This document shows, one piece after another, positions 36,581-45,023 of a DNA stretch of 64,000 nt. This DNA comes from Paraburkholderia sp. UYCP14C. GTDB taxonomy: Bacteria > Pseudomonadota > Gammaproteobacteria > Burkholderiales > Burkholderiaceae. The stretch lies in the NCBI RefSeq assembly GCF_004197395.1, contig NZ_SELS01000001.1:310001-374000 (forward strand), in the 5' to 3' direction. The notes under the pieces were generated by a model. The model was not told the origin of the DNA. It ran no database searches and worked only from the letters and a program-made list of their open reading frames with translations. A program made the position numbers and the translations under genes. The first letter of the stretch is position 1; each line of letters begins with the position of its first letter.

Positions 36581-37612
36581 ATGTGGATTCCGTCGTCAAC
36601 CGATCTGTCGTTAGCCGACATCTACCGCGCGCGCAGCCGTATCGACGGCCGCGTGTGCCGTACGCCGCTCGTCGAATCGCCGAGCCTGTCGGCGCACGCG
36701 GGCACGCCCGTTTATCTGAAGCTCGAAACCGTGCAGCCGACCGGCAGCTTCAAGCTGCGCGGCGCGACCAATGCGCTCGCGCAGTTGGCCGAGCACGGCT
36801 GCACGCGTGTGGTGACCGCGTCGACCGGCAATCATGGCCGCGCGGTCGCACATGCTGCGCGCGCGCTCGGGATTGCCGCGACCGTGTGTCTGTCGCGCCT
36901 CGTGCCCGCCAACAAGGTCGAAGCGGTGCGCGCGCTAGGCGCGCACGTGCGGATTGCCGGCCAAAGCCAGGACGAGGCCGAGCACGAAGCCCTGCGCCTC
37001 GCGCGCGAAGAAGGCTACGCCTACGTGCCGCCGTTCGACGATCCGCACGTGATCGCGGGACAGGGGACGATCGGGCTGGAAATCGTCGAGGCCATGCCCG
37101 ATGTTGCGAACATCGTCGTTCCGTTGTCGGGCGGTGGGCTCTTTGCCGGCATCGCGCTGGCGGCGAAAAGCACCCATTCCGCGATCGGCTTGAGCGGAGT
37201 CACGATGGCGCGCGGCGCCGCGATGCATGCAAGTCTCGCGGTCGGGCAGCCGGTGCTGGTCGAGGAACTCGACACGCTCGCCGATTCGCTCGGCGGCGGC
37301 ATCGGCCTCGAAAACCGCTATACGTACGCGCTGACGCGCGATCTGATCGACGAGACCGTGCTGCTCGACGAGGCGTCGATCGCGCGCGGCATCGTGCATG
37401 CGTATCGGCAGGAACGACTCGTCGTCGAAGGCGCGGCGGCGGTGGGGATGGCCGCGGTGCTCGACCGTGCGCTGCCCGCTGAGCGCATCGCGCGCGGGCC
37501 GCTCGTGCTCGTCGTGACGGGCGCGAACATCGATATGGATCTGCATCGGCGGATCGTCGGCAACGAAGCCTCGCAAGCCGCGCCGTCACCGAACTCACAC
37601 ACTGCATCATGA
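36581..37612 (+). CDS. eutB: EutB, PLP-dependent hydroxyectoine utilisation dehydratase
   Basis: 343 residues of the serine/threonine dehydratase (fold-type II) family. PLP Lys K58 in 'QPTGSFKLRGATNAL', phosphate loop 'SGGGLFAG'. With EutA and EutC it is thought to remove the hydroxyl of 5-hydroxyectoine so that the product enters the ectoine pathway. Cytosolic. The stop overlaps the eutC ATG (ATGA), so the two are coupled. Identity relies on its place in the ectoine locus; alone it could be called a threonine dehydratase-like protein. Confidence 0.83.
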   Translation: MWIPSSTDLSLADIYRARSRIDGRVCRTPLVESPSLSAHAGTPVYLKLETVQPTGSFKLRGATNALAQLAEHGCTRVVTASTGNHGRAVAHAARALGIAATVCLSRLVPANKVEAVRALGAHVRIAGQSQDEAEHEALRLAREEGYAYVPPFDDPHVIAGQGTIGLEIVEAMPDVANIVVPLSGGGLFAGIALAAKSTHSAIGLSGVTMARGAAMHASLAVGQPVLVEELDTLADSLGGGIGLENRYTYALTRDLIDETVLLDEASIARGIVHAYRQERLVVEGAAAVGMAAVLDRALPAERIARGPLVLVVTGANIDMDLHRRIVGNEASQAAPSPNSHTAS

Positions 37613-38613
37613 CCTCGATCACGCTCCTTGGCGAAGCCGAGCTTCGCAAACTCGTGCCGCTCGATCTCGCGGCCGTCGACCAGATCGAAGCCGCCTTTGG
37701 CGCGCTTGCGACCGAAGCGGTCGCGATGCCGCCGATCCTGCGGCTCGATCTGCCCGCGCATAACGGGGAGGTCGACGTGAAGACCGCATGGCTGCCACGC
37801 CTCGACAGCTTTGCGATCAAGGTCAGTCCGGGATTCTTCGACAACCCGTCGCTCGGTTTGCCGAGCCTGAATGGTCTGATGCTGGTGCTGTCGGCGAAGA
37901 CCGGATTGACCGAAGCGGTGCTGCTCGACAACGGCTATCTGACCGCGATACGCACGGCGGCCGCCGGCGCGGTCGCCGCGCGCTGGCTCGCAAAAGCGCA
38001 CACGCCGCAGGTCGCGGTGATCGGCGCGGGCGAGCAGGCGCGTTTGCAACTGCGGGCCTTGATGTTGGTGCGCCGCGTCGAACGAGTACGCGTCTGGGCA
38101 CGCGACGCGGCGAGCGCGCTGCGTTTTTCCGCCGAAGTGAACAACACGCTCGGCGTGCGATGCGATGTGGCGGCCAGCGTTCACGACGCGCTCGCCGAAG
38201 CGGACGTTGCGATCACGACGACGCCGAGTCGCACGCCGCTGATCGAAACCGCCGATCTGCATCCGGGCCTGCACATCACGGCGATGGGCTCGGACGCCGA
38301 GCACAAGAACGAAATCGCGCCGGCCGCGCTCGCGGCGGCGCGCTACGTCTGCGACCGTGCACAGCAAACGCGAGTGCTCGGCGAACTGCATCACGCGCTG
38401 GAGGCGGGCACGATGCGTGCCGATGCACCCGTCGTTGAACTGGGCCAGGTGATCGCCAAACAGGCTGCGGCCCGCACGAGCGACGCCGACGTGACGATTT
38501 GCGACCTGACCGGGACCGGCGCGCAGGACACCGCGATTGCCGTGCTCGCATTGCAGCGCGCGCGTGCCGCGACGGCGGGAACGACATTTGGCAACGGCGC
38601 GCCGGTGCAATGA
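37609..38613 (+). CDS. eutC: EutC, ornithine cyclodeaminase-like hydroxyectoine utilisation protein
   Basis: 334 residues of the ornithine cyclodeaminase/mu-crystallin family: substrate-binding half first, then a Rossmann NAD(P) domain with 'VAVIGAGEQARLQLRAL'. In ectoine clusters this member acts with EutA/EutB in converting hydroxyectoine to ectoine. 4-base overlap with eutB. A DoeB gene follows within 54 bases; an ATG overlapping the eutC stop (38610) is in frame with doeB but lacks its own ribosome site. Confidence 0.84.
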   Translation: MTSITLLGEAELRKLVPLDLAAVDQIEAAFGALATEAVAMPPILRLDLPAHNGEVDVKTAWLPRLDSFAIKVSPGFFDNPSLGLPSLNGLMLVLSAKTGLTEAVLLDNGYLTAIRTAAAGAVAARWLAKAHTPQVAVIGAGEQARLQLRALMLVRRVERVRVWARDAASALRFSAEVNNTLGVRCDVAASVHDALAEADVAITTTPSRTPLIETADLHPGLHITAMGSDAEHKNEIAPAALAAARYVCDRAQQTRVLGELHHALEAGTMRADAPVVELGQVIAKQAAARTSDADVTICDLTGTGAQDTAIAVLALQRARAATAGTTFGNGAPVQ

Positions 38614-38666
38614 CGCGCGATGAACGGCAATACGCCGCGCGAGCGGCTCACGAAGGAGTAGCACAG

Positions 38667-39704
38667 ATGCGGGCATCCCCGATTCAACCGACGGTCGATT
38701 TCAACGCCGACGGCGAACAGCACGGCTTCCTGAAGCTGCCTCATTCGCACGACGTCTCCGCATGGGGCGCGGAGATGATCCCCATCACCGTGATCCGCAA
38801 CGGCGAAGGACCGACCGCGCTGCTAACGGGCGGCAATCACGGTGACGAATACGAAGGGCCGATTGCGCTGTCGAAGCTCGCCGGCGCCTTGAAGGCGAGC
38901 GACGTATGCGGGCGGGTGATCATCGTGCCGTTCATGAACTTTCCGGCGTTTCGCGCGGGCACGCGGACGTCGCCGATCGATCGCGGCAATCTGAATCGCA
39001 GCTTTCCTGGCAAGCCGGACGGCACCGTGACCGAGAAGATCGCCGATTACTTTCAGCGCTATCTGCTGCCGCTCGCCGACCATGTGCTCGATCTGCACGC
39101 GGGCGGCCGCACGCTCGACTTCGTGCCGTTCGCCGCGATTCACGTACTGCCCGACGCTGCGCAGCAGGCGCGCTGCGAAGCGGCGATGCGCGCATTCGGC
39201 GCGCCGTACTCGATGCGGATGCTCGAACTCGACAGCGTCGGCCTCTACGATACGGCCGTCGAGGAAGCGGGCAAGGTGTTCGTGTCGACCGAGCTCGGCG
39301 GCGGTGGCACGGCGACCGTGCAGAGCGTGGCGATTACGGAGCGTGGCGTGCGCGGCTTTCTGCAGCATGCGGGCATCCTCGAGCAAGACGAAGCAATGGG
39401 TCACTCGAACGCGAGTGGGCCGCGCACGACGACGCTGCTCGATATGCCCGACGGCACCTGCTATACGACGAGCGAGCACGACGGCCTGCTCGAACTATGC
39501 AAGGACCTCGGCGAGATGGTCGAGCTCGGCGAGGTGATCGCGCGGATTCACGATGCGAAGCGCACCGGCGCCGCGCCGATCGAATATCGCACGCGACGCG
39601 CGGGCATGCTCGCCGCACGACATTTTCCGGGGCTCGTACGGATCGGCGATACGGTTGCGGTGGTTGCGGACGTGCTCGAACGTGGCATTCCGGTAACGGT
39701 CTGA
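38667..39704 (+). CDS. doeB: DoeB, N-alpha-acetyl-L-2,4-diaminobutyrate deacetylase
   Basis: 345 residues, succinylglutamate desuccinylase/aspartoacylase (zinc carboxypeptidase-like) family. Zinc ligands H58 and E61 in 'GGNHGDEYEG' and H144 in 'LDLHAGG'. Hydrolyses the ring-opened acetyl-diaminobutyrate from DoeA to L-2,4-diaminobutyrate and acetate. ATG 38667 chosen for the AAGGAG 8 bases upstream; an ATG at 38610 would add 19 residues. Cytosolic. Followed 7 bases later by doeX. Confidence 0.87.
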   Translation: MRASPIQPTVDFNADGEQHGFLKLPHSHDVSAWGAEMIPITVIRNGEGPTALLTGGNHGDEYEGPIALSKLAGALKASDVCGRVIIVPFMNFPAFRAGTRTSPIDRGNLNRSFPGKPDGTVTEKIADYFQRYLLPLADHVLDLHAGGRTLDFVPFAAIHVLPDAAQQARCEAAMRAFGAPYSMRMLELDSVGLYDTAVEEAGKVFVSTELGGGGTATVQSVAITERGVRGFLQHAGILEQDEAMGHSNASGPRTTTLLDMPDGTCYTTSEHDGLLELCKDLGEMVELGEVIARIHDAKRTGAAPIEYRTRRAGMLAARHFPGLVRIGDTVAVVADVLERGIPVTV

Positions 39705-39711
39705 ACGCGCG

Positions 39712-40203
39712 ATGAAATTCGACCGCTACGATGTCGCGATTCTGCGCATTCTCGCGCGCGACGGACGCATCACGAAGTCGCGCCTCGCCGAAGAAATCAA
39801 TCTGTCGATTTCACCGGCGTGGGAGCGCGTGAAACGTCTCGAAGAAGAGGGCGTGATTCGCGGATATCGCGCGGATATCGATTGGGTGCGCGCGTTCAAA
39901 GGCAGCCGCGTGGTGGTCGAGGTCACGCTCGCGCGTCATACCGCGCCGGACATGCGGCGCTTCGAGGAGCGCATCGCGGCCGCCCCTGAAGTCGTGCAAT
40001 GCCTCGCGACGGGCGGCGGCGTCGACTATGTGATGCAGGTGGTGTCGCGCGACATCGACCACTATCAGCGCTTCATCGATACCTTGCTCACCGACGAACT
40101 GGGCATCGAAAAGTACTTCACCTATATCGTCACGAAGGTGGTGAAGAGCGGGGCCGAAGGCTTGCCAGAATGGGCCGAACAGTCGATTGGCGAGAACGGT
40201 TGA
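39712..40203 (+). CDS. doeX: DoeX, Lrp/AsnC-type regulator
   Basis: 163 residues: N-terminal helix-turn-helix ('ILRILARDGRITKSRLAEEINLSISPAWERV' region) and C-terminal RAM ligand-binding domain ('VVVEVTLARHTAPDMRRFEE'). An asnC/doeX gene is a standard component of ectoine-degradation clusters and is thought to work alongside EnuR. 7 bases after doeB, in the same operon. A 166-base gap with an A8 run follows before doeC. Confidence 0.84.
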   Translation: MKFDRYDVAILRILARDGRITKSRLAEEINLSISPAWERVKRLEEEGVIRGYRADIDWVRAFKGSRVVVEVTLARHTAPDMRRFEERIAAAPEVVQCLATGGGVDYVMQVVSRDIDHYQRFIDTLLTDELGIEKYFTYIVTKVVKSGAEGLPEWAEQSIGENG

Positions 40204-40369
40204 GTGGCGCGATAAGTGCCGTCGAAGTACGACCCAAAGTCCCACCAGAAAAAGCATCAACCACGTGGCGAATTGCAGAAAAAACACAGTCTTCGACACG
40301 CGACAACAAAAAAAACCGCAGTGCCAGCGGACCTACAGTGATAGCAGACATCGCACACAGGAGGTCGTC

Positions 40370-41893
40370 ATGTTGCTGGGTCATCCGGTCCTATTCAAAT
40401 CGCTGTGCTACGTGGATGGGCGTTGGGTTTATAGCGCGAGCGCCGCGAGCGTCGCGGTGCAGAATCCGGCCAATCAGGAAGTGCTCGGCCATGTGCCGAT
40501 GCTCGATGCGGCGCAAATTACCGCAGCGGTCGATGCGGCCCAGCGCGCGTTCGACACGTGGCGCTGGGTGCCGGTCGCCAAACGCTCGGCGCTGCTGTTG
40601 CGCTGGCACGAGCTGATCCTGCGTCATCAGCAGGATCTCGCCGCGATTCTGTCGCTCGAGCAGGGCAAGCCGCTTGCCGAAGCGCGCGGTGAAATCGCGT
40701 ACGGCGCGAGCTTCGTCGAATGGTTCGCGCATGAGGTGCGGCGCCTGAATGGGCGCACGATCCCGACGCATATCGATGGCGCGCATCTGGGCACGATCAT
40801 CGAGCCGGTCGGCGTGGCCGCGCTGATCACGCCGTGGAATTTCCCGTGCGCGATGCTCACCCGCAAGGCCGCCGCCGCATTGGCCGCCGGTTGCACGGTG
40901 GTCGCGAAGCCGGCGCACGAAACACCGTTCTCGGCGCTCGCGCTCGCGCAACTCGCCGAAGAAGCGGGTTTTCCGGCAGGCGTGTTCAACGTCGTGCTCG
41001 GCGAGCCGCAAATGGCGATGGAAACGCTGGTTTCAGATAGCCGTGTCCGCTCGGTCAGCTTCACCGGCTCGACGCGTGTCGGCGCGCTGGTCCAGCAGAC
41101 GGCGGCGCGTGCGGGCATCAAGAAGACCGCGCTCGAACTCGGCGGCAACGCGCCTTTCATCGTGACCGAAGATGCCGACCTCGAGCAGGCCGTACGCGTC
41201 GCGGTGGCCGCGAAGTTCCAGACCTCGGGCCAGGACTGCTGCGCCGCAAACCGGATCTTCGTCGCGCGGCCGTTGTATGAAGCGTTCGTCGCGCGATATA
41301 GCGATGCCGTGAAGGCGCTGAAAGTGGGCGGCGCATTTGATCCGAACGTGGACGTTGGCCCGCTGATGCACCAGGCGGCGTTCGACTCGACCGTGCAGCG
41401 CGTCGCCGACGCGCGCGAGAAAGGCGCGCGCATCACCGTAGGCGGCGCGGCGCACGAGCGCGGCGGCTGGTTCTTCGAGCCGACCGTGGTGGCCGATGCG
41501 GCGCCCGGCATGCGCATCTACGACGAGGAAAACTTCGCGCCGATTTCTGCGGTCACGCCGTTCGATTCGCTCGACGAAGTGGTCCAACGCGCGAACGACA
41601 CCGAGTACGGACTCGCGGCTTACGTGTGCGCGAAAGACCTGAACACCGTGTTTCAACTGATCCGCCGACTCGACTTCGCGATGGTGTCCATCAACGGCGC
41701 GAAGTTCACCGGCGCACCGATTCCGTTCGGCGGCATCAAGTCCTCGGGGCTGGGACGCGAAGGCGGCGTCGAAGGCTTCGAGCCGTTCGTCGAGACACGT
41801 TATTTCTGCCTTGGCCAGCTCGGCTTGCCGGTCAGCGACAGCGCCCCCGCTCGTGCCGCGGCACACGCAATGGCGACGGACGCACCGGCCTGA
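40370..41893 (+). CDS. doeC: DoeC, aldehyde dehydrogenase (aspartate-semialdehyde to aspartate)
   Basis: 507 residues, NAD(P)-dependent aldehyde dehydrogenase of the succinate-semialdehyde dehydrogenase group. General base E256 ('ALELGGNAPF'), nucleophile C290 ('TSGQDCCAANR'), Asn in 'TPWNFP', nucleotide motif 'FTGSTRVG'. In the ectoine pathway this type of enzyme oxidises the semialdehyde produced by DoeD to L-aspartate. Start ATG 40370 has AGGAGG at 40359-40364, so a fresh translation start; frames upstream are not part of it. doeD follows 44 bases later. Confidence 0.85.
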   Translation: MLLGHPVLFKSLCYVDGRWVYSASAASVAVQNPANQEVLGHVPMLDAAQITAAVDAAQRAFDTWRWVPVAKRSALLLRWHELILRHQQDLAAILSLEQGKPLAEARGEIAYGASFVEWFAHEVRRLNGRTIPTHIDGAHLGTIIEPVGVAALITPWNFPCAMLTRKAAAALAAGCTVVAKPAHETPFSALALAQLAEEAGFPAGVFNVVLGEPQMAMETLVSDSRVRSVSFTGSTRVGALVQQTAARAGIKKTALELGGNAPFIVTEDADLEQAVRVAVAAKFQTSGQDCCAANRIFVARPLYEAFVARYSDAVKALKVGGAFDPNVDVGPLMHQAAFDSTVQRVADAREKGARITVGGAAHERGGWFFEPTVVADAAPGMRIYDEENFAPISAVTPFDSLDEVVQRANDTEYGLAAYVCAKDLNTVFQLIRRLDFAMVSINGAKFTGAPIPFGGIKSSGLGREGGVEGFEPFVETRYFCLGQLGLPVSDSAPARAAAHAMATDAPA

Positions 41894-41937
41894 GCCTACT
41901 GAATCATTCATCCAGACATCACACGAAGGAGCGACCC

Positions 41938-43335
41938 ATGACTCAATTCGATCAACTGCTGAGCGCCGATCGCGCGCACTTCATGCATCCGTCGACTCAC
42001 GCCCACGATCACGCGAGCGGCGCGCTGCCGGGCCGGATCGTGACCGGCGCGAAAGGCATCCGTATCGAGGACCATCAAGGCAAGTCTTTTATCGATGCAT
42101 TTGCCGGCCTGTACTGCGTGAACATCGGCTACGGCCGCACCGAAGTGGCCGAGGCGATTTACGAGCAGGCAAAGAAGCTCGCGTACTACCACACGTATGT
42201 CGGCCACTCGACCGATACGATCATCGAGTTGTCGTCGCGCATCATCGACTGGTCGCCGCAGGGCATGAAGAAGGTGTACTACGGCATGTCGGGTTCGGAT
42301 GCGAACGAAACGCAGATCAAGCTCGTCTGGTACTACAACAACGTGAAGGGCCGGCCCAACAAAAAGAAGATCATTTCGCGCGATCGCGGCTACCACGGCT
42401 CGGGCATCGTCACCGGTAGTCTGACGGGATTGCCGAGCTTCCATCAGTTCTTCGATCTGCCGATCGAGCGCGTCAAGCACACCGTGTGTCCGCACTGGTA
42501 TCGTCGCGCGCCGGCGGGCATGAACGAAACGCAGTTCGTCGCGTACTGCGTCGACGAACTCGAAAAGCTGATCGCGCGCGAAGGCGCCGATACGATCGCG
42601 GCTTTCATCGGCGAACCGGTGATGGGCACGGGCGGCATCGTACCGCCGCCGGCCGGTTACTGGCCCGCGATCCAGCAGGTGCTGAAGAAGCACGACATCC
42701 TGCTGATCTGCGACGAAGTGGTGTGCGGGTTCGGCCGGCTCGGCTCGAAGATGGGTGCGCAGCACTACGGCATTCAGCCTGATCTGATCACTGTCGCGAA
42801 GGGTTTGACGAGTGCTTATGCGCCGCTGTCGGGCGTGATCGTCAGCGAAGGCGTATGGGAAGTCATTGATAGGGCGTCGCAGGAATCGGGCGCGTTGGGG
42901 CATGGCTGGACCTATTCGGGCCATCCGATCTGCGCGGCCGCCGCGCTTGCCAACCTCGATATTCTGGAACGCGAGAACCTTGCGCAGAATGCCGCGCAAA
43001 CCGGTGCTTATCTGCTCCAGCAATTGCATGCGGCGTTCGACTCGCATCCGCTCGTCGGCGAAGTGCGCGGCGTGGGCATGCTGGCCGCGCTGGAGTTCAT
43101 GGCCGACAAGGATCTCCGCACGCCGTTCGACGCGGCGCTGAAGGTCGGGCCGCGTGTGTCGGCTGCAGCGATGCAGCGTGGACTCATCGCGCGGGCGATG
43201 CCGCACGGCGACATTCTCGGCTTTGCGCCGCCGCTGGTGACGACGCGCGGCGATGTGGATGAGATCGTGAAGCTGACGCGTGAGGCGGTGGATGAGGTGG
43301 CGTCGCAGGTGTTGGCGCCGGCGGCTTCGGTTTGA
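41938..43335 (+). CDS. doeD: DoeD, diaminobutyrate aminotransferase
   Basis: 465 residues, class III omega-aminotransferase. PLP Lys K288 in 'LITVAKGLTSAYAPLSG', metal-free Asp in 'LLICDEVVCGFGR', glycine loop 'MSGSDANETQIK'. Converts L-2,4-diaminobutyrate to aspartate-semialdehyde for DoeC. ATG with GAAGGAG upstream. Last gene of the eutBC-doeBXCD run: a strong intrinsic terminator lies 20 bases after its stop, after which comes oppositely oriented type VI cargo DNA. Confidence 0.86.
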   Translation: MTQFDQLLSADRAHFMHPSTHAHDHASGALPGRIVTGAKGIRIEDHQGKSFIDAFAGLYCVNIGYGRTEVAEAIYEQAKKLAYYHTYVGHSTDTIIELSSRIIDWSPQGMKKVYYGMSGSDANETQIKLVWYYNNVKGRPNKKKIISRDRGYHGSGIVTGSLTGLPSFHQFFDLPIERVKHTVCPHWYRRAPAGMNETQFVAYCVDELEKLIAREGADTIAAFIGEPVMGTGGIVPPPAGYWPAIQQVLKKHDILLICDEVVCGFGRLGSKMGAQHYGIQPDLITVAKGLTSAYAPLSGVIVSEGVWEVIDRASQESGALGHGWTYSGHPICAAAALANLDILERENLAQNAAQTGAYLLQQLHAAFDSHPLVGEVRGVGMLAALEFMADKDLRTPFDAALKVGPRVSAAAMQRGLIARAMPHGDILGFAPPLVTTRGDVDEIVKLTREAVDEVASQVLAPAASV

Positions 43336-43355
43336 TCGGTTGAGGTGATAGAGAG

Positions 43356-43391
43356 CGCCGGCCGCTGCGATGCAGCGGCCGGCGTTTCGTT
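43356..43391 (+). terminator. Intrinsic terminator of the eut/doe operon
   Basis: Perfect 13-bp stem CGCCGGCCGCTGC (43356-43368) / GCAGCGGCCGGCG (43372-43384), 3-base loop GAT, followed by TTTCGTTT. Lies 20 bases after the doeD stop and 7 bases before the end of the convergent immunity gene. Confidence 0.88.
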
Positions 43392-43648
43392 TACTTTGTC
43401 CGGTAGTGTCTCCAAAGTCTGACCACGATCGAATACGCCACGATGGTAACAACGACGTCAATAGCGATCATCGAGACGATGTAGAACATTTCGTAGTCGG
43501 CCATCTCGAATTTTTCCGATATAACGATCAAATAGTGCTGCTGCCGTGGTGTCATTGGAAGCGGATAGGTGTGGACGTACCGAATGGCCAAAAAAAACAA
43601 TCCGCAAAATAGCAACAACTTGGCAGCTTTACGGGCAAAGTTTTCCAT
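43391..43648 (-). CDS. Putative membrane immunity protein, copy 1 (Tldi1-like)
   Basis: 85 residues with two membrane segments ('LLLFCGLFFLAIRYVH' near the start, 'VSMIAIDVVVTIVAYSIVV' near the end) and a basic tail 'RLWRHYRTK'. The start at 43648 is supported by GAGGTCATC upstream, conserved in the paralogue at 44240-44521. Overlaps the end of the Tlde1-type toxin gene by 20 bases. The toxin targets the periplasm, so a membrane-anchored immunity protein fits. Function inferred from position and from the duplicated toxin-immunity pattern. Confidence 0.66.
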   Translation of the reverse strand: MENFARKAAKLLLFCGLFFLAIRYVHTYPLPMTPRQQHYLIVISEKFEMADYEMFYIVSMIAIDVVVTIVAYSIVVRLWRHYRTK

Positions 43649-44147
43649 TTGCGATGACCTCGATCCAACCATATGCGCGGATCCCTGAATTGCCAGCGGA
43701 GACTGTCGCTGTTTGAAGAAGGGTTCGACGAAGTCGGTGAAAGTCCGCGCGGCTGTGCAGTGTCATGCACCCAAACGAATGGCCGCCGCCACCTGACGGA
43801 TGCAAGCGGAAATTGCCGCGCTTTACACCATTCACCCACGTCCAATCATCAATAAGACTGTCATCCCGATACAGGCCAAACCATTCTGAGTGGTCGGTGG
43901 CAACGCCCGTAGCGCTGTTCCACGTAACTTTGACGAAGGCTTCTGCTTTCGAGCGAAATCCGCCACCCGGTCGGTCAACCATCCAATATTTCCCAGCAGG
44001 CAACGGTCCTTTGCCTACTACCGCGGTGCACCCACTCCGATTGCGGCATACATCATCGCCCGAGAACGCTGGAAACGATCCAACGCCTGGCACGACCAAA
44101 AACAATAGAGGTTTGTTATCGACAACGAATCTACCGTGTAGAGCCAT
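43629..44147 (-). CDS. Type VI effector, DUF2778 / Tlde1-type L,D-transpeptidase-like toxin (intact copy)
   Basis: 172 residues. The catalytic signature is complete: H116 in 'FRLHPSG' and S124-x-G126-C127 in 'HSFGCMTL', the HPx(n)SxGC motif of DUF2778, whose Salmonella member Tlde1 attacks or rewires peptidoglycan peptides when delivered to the periplasm. Upstream blocks 'GKGPLPAGKYWMVDRPGGG' and 'HSEWFGLYRDDSLIDD' are typical. No signal peptide, as expected for T6 delivery. Gene order hcp - toxin - immunity - toxin - immunity. The ribosome site AGAGGA precedes the ATG. Confidence 0.82.
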   Translation of the reverse strand: MALHGRFVVDNKPLLFLVVPGVGSFPAFSGDDVCRNRSGCTAVVGKGPLPAGKYWMVDRPGGGFRSKAEAFVKVTWNSATGVATDHSEWFGLYRDDSLIDDWTWVNGVKRGNFRLHPSGGGGHSFGCMTLHSRADFHRLRRTLLQTATVSAGNSGIRAYGWIEVIANGKLCP

Positions 44148-44239
44148 CTGTTTGTCCTCTGCGGTTATCTTTCCGCCCAGTCATCGGTCTGAAGAGCGTT
44201 AAAGGCAGACGCTGCCATGGGTGGTGCTCTCAACGGATA

Positions 44240-44521
44240 TCATGAGTCATCTGTTGGTGCACACTTTGTCCGCTGATAGTGCCGCCAGAGCCACATGATT
44301 GCTACATAGGCGAGCGTAGCCGCGATCAGTTCGATAGTCAGCCACACTACGAAATACAAATCTTCAGGATCGTGGACACCGAGCCAGCGCGAGGCACCAA
44401 ACCATGCGCGCGATTCGCTTTCTGTCCACTCATAATGAAATGGACGGACATAAAGCAGGGAGAGATAGCTCAGTCCGATAAACAGAGCGACTTTGAACAC
44501 TCTACGGGCAAGTGTTTCCAT
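44240..44521 (-). CDS. Putative membrane immunity protein, copy 2 (Tldi1-like)
   Basis: 93 residues, two membrane segments ('VALFIGLSYLSLLYV' and 'LTIELIAATLAYVAIMWL') and the same basic end 'WLWRHYQRTK' as copy 1, so the two are paralogues. The start at 44521 has the conserved GAGGTCATC spacing; an ATG at 44545 would add eight residues. Follows the frameshifted toxin copy by about 29 bases. It remains intact although its partner toxin is broken, which would protect the cell against kin that still carry that toxin. Confidence 0.66.
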   Translation of the reverse strand: METLARRVFKVALFIGLSYLSLLYVRPFHYEWTESESRAWFGASRWLGVHDPEDLYFVVWLTIELIAATLAYVAIMWLWRHYQRTKCAPTDDS

Positions 44522-44550
44522 ATGTGATGACCTCAATTGTTCCATAGGCG

Positions 44551-45020
44551 CTAAGGCCTGAACTGCGCGCGGGCATTTTTGATGGTATGCAGAAGCGCGT
44601 TACGGATTCTCATGAAATCGGTATGGCTCGGCAGCGCGATGCAGCCAAGCGAGATGCCGCGTCCGCTTACCGGATGCAAACGGAACTGCCCGCGTTTGAC
44701 GCCATTAACCCACGTCACATCATCAATCGCCCCATCATCGCGATACAACGCGAACCATTCACCGTGATTCGATGGGTGCCCCCATACTGCGTTCCACTCA
44801 TCTTTTGCCCATGAAAGCGCCTGAGAACGGATGCCGCCCCGGGGCCGGTCAACGATCCAATACCTGCCGGCAGGGTTGGGCCATCATCAGGCACCATCGT
44901 GCAGCCGCCCCGATTGCGGTATTGATCGTTGCCGGAGTAGGCGTTGAACGTGCCGACGCCGTTGATGGTGAGCGGTGATAGCGGTTCGTTATTCACGAGA
45001 AACTTGCCGTTGTAGGCCAT
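44551..45020 (-). pseudogene. Frameshifted second DUF2778 / Tlde1-type toxin
   Basis: The N-terminal half reads 'MAYNGKFLVNNEPLSPL' through 'GPTLPAG', then at about 44862-44866 the sense frame shifts: continuing in the next frame gives 'YWIVDRPRGGIRSQALSW', 'HPSNHGEWFALYRDDGAIDD', and then the catalytic H-x(n)-SxGC block 'HPVSGRGISLGCIAL'. A single small indel therefore splits an otherwise complete homologue of the downstream toxin. It starts 3 bases after the hcp stop. The N-terminal frame runs out of sense from residue 46. Confidence 0.82.
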
Positions 45021-45023
45021 ATG

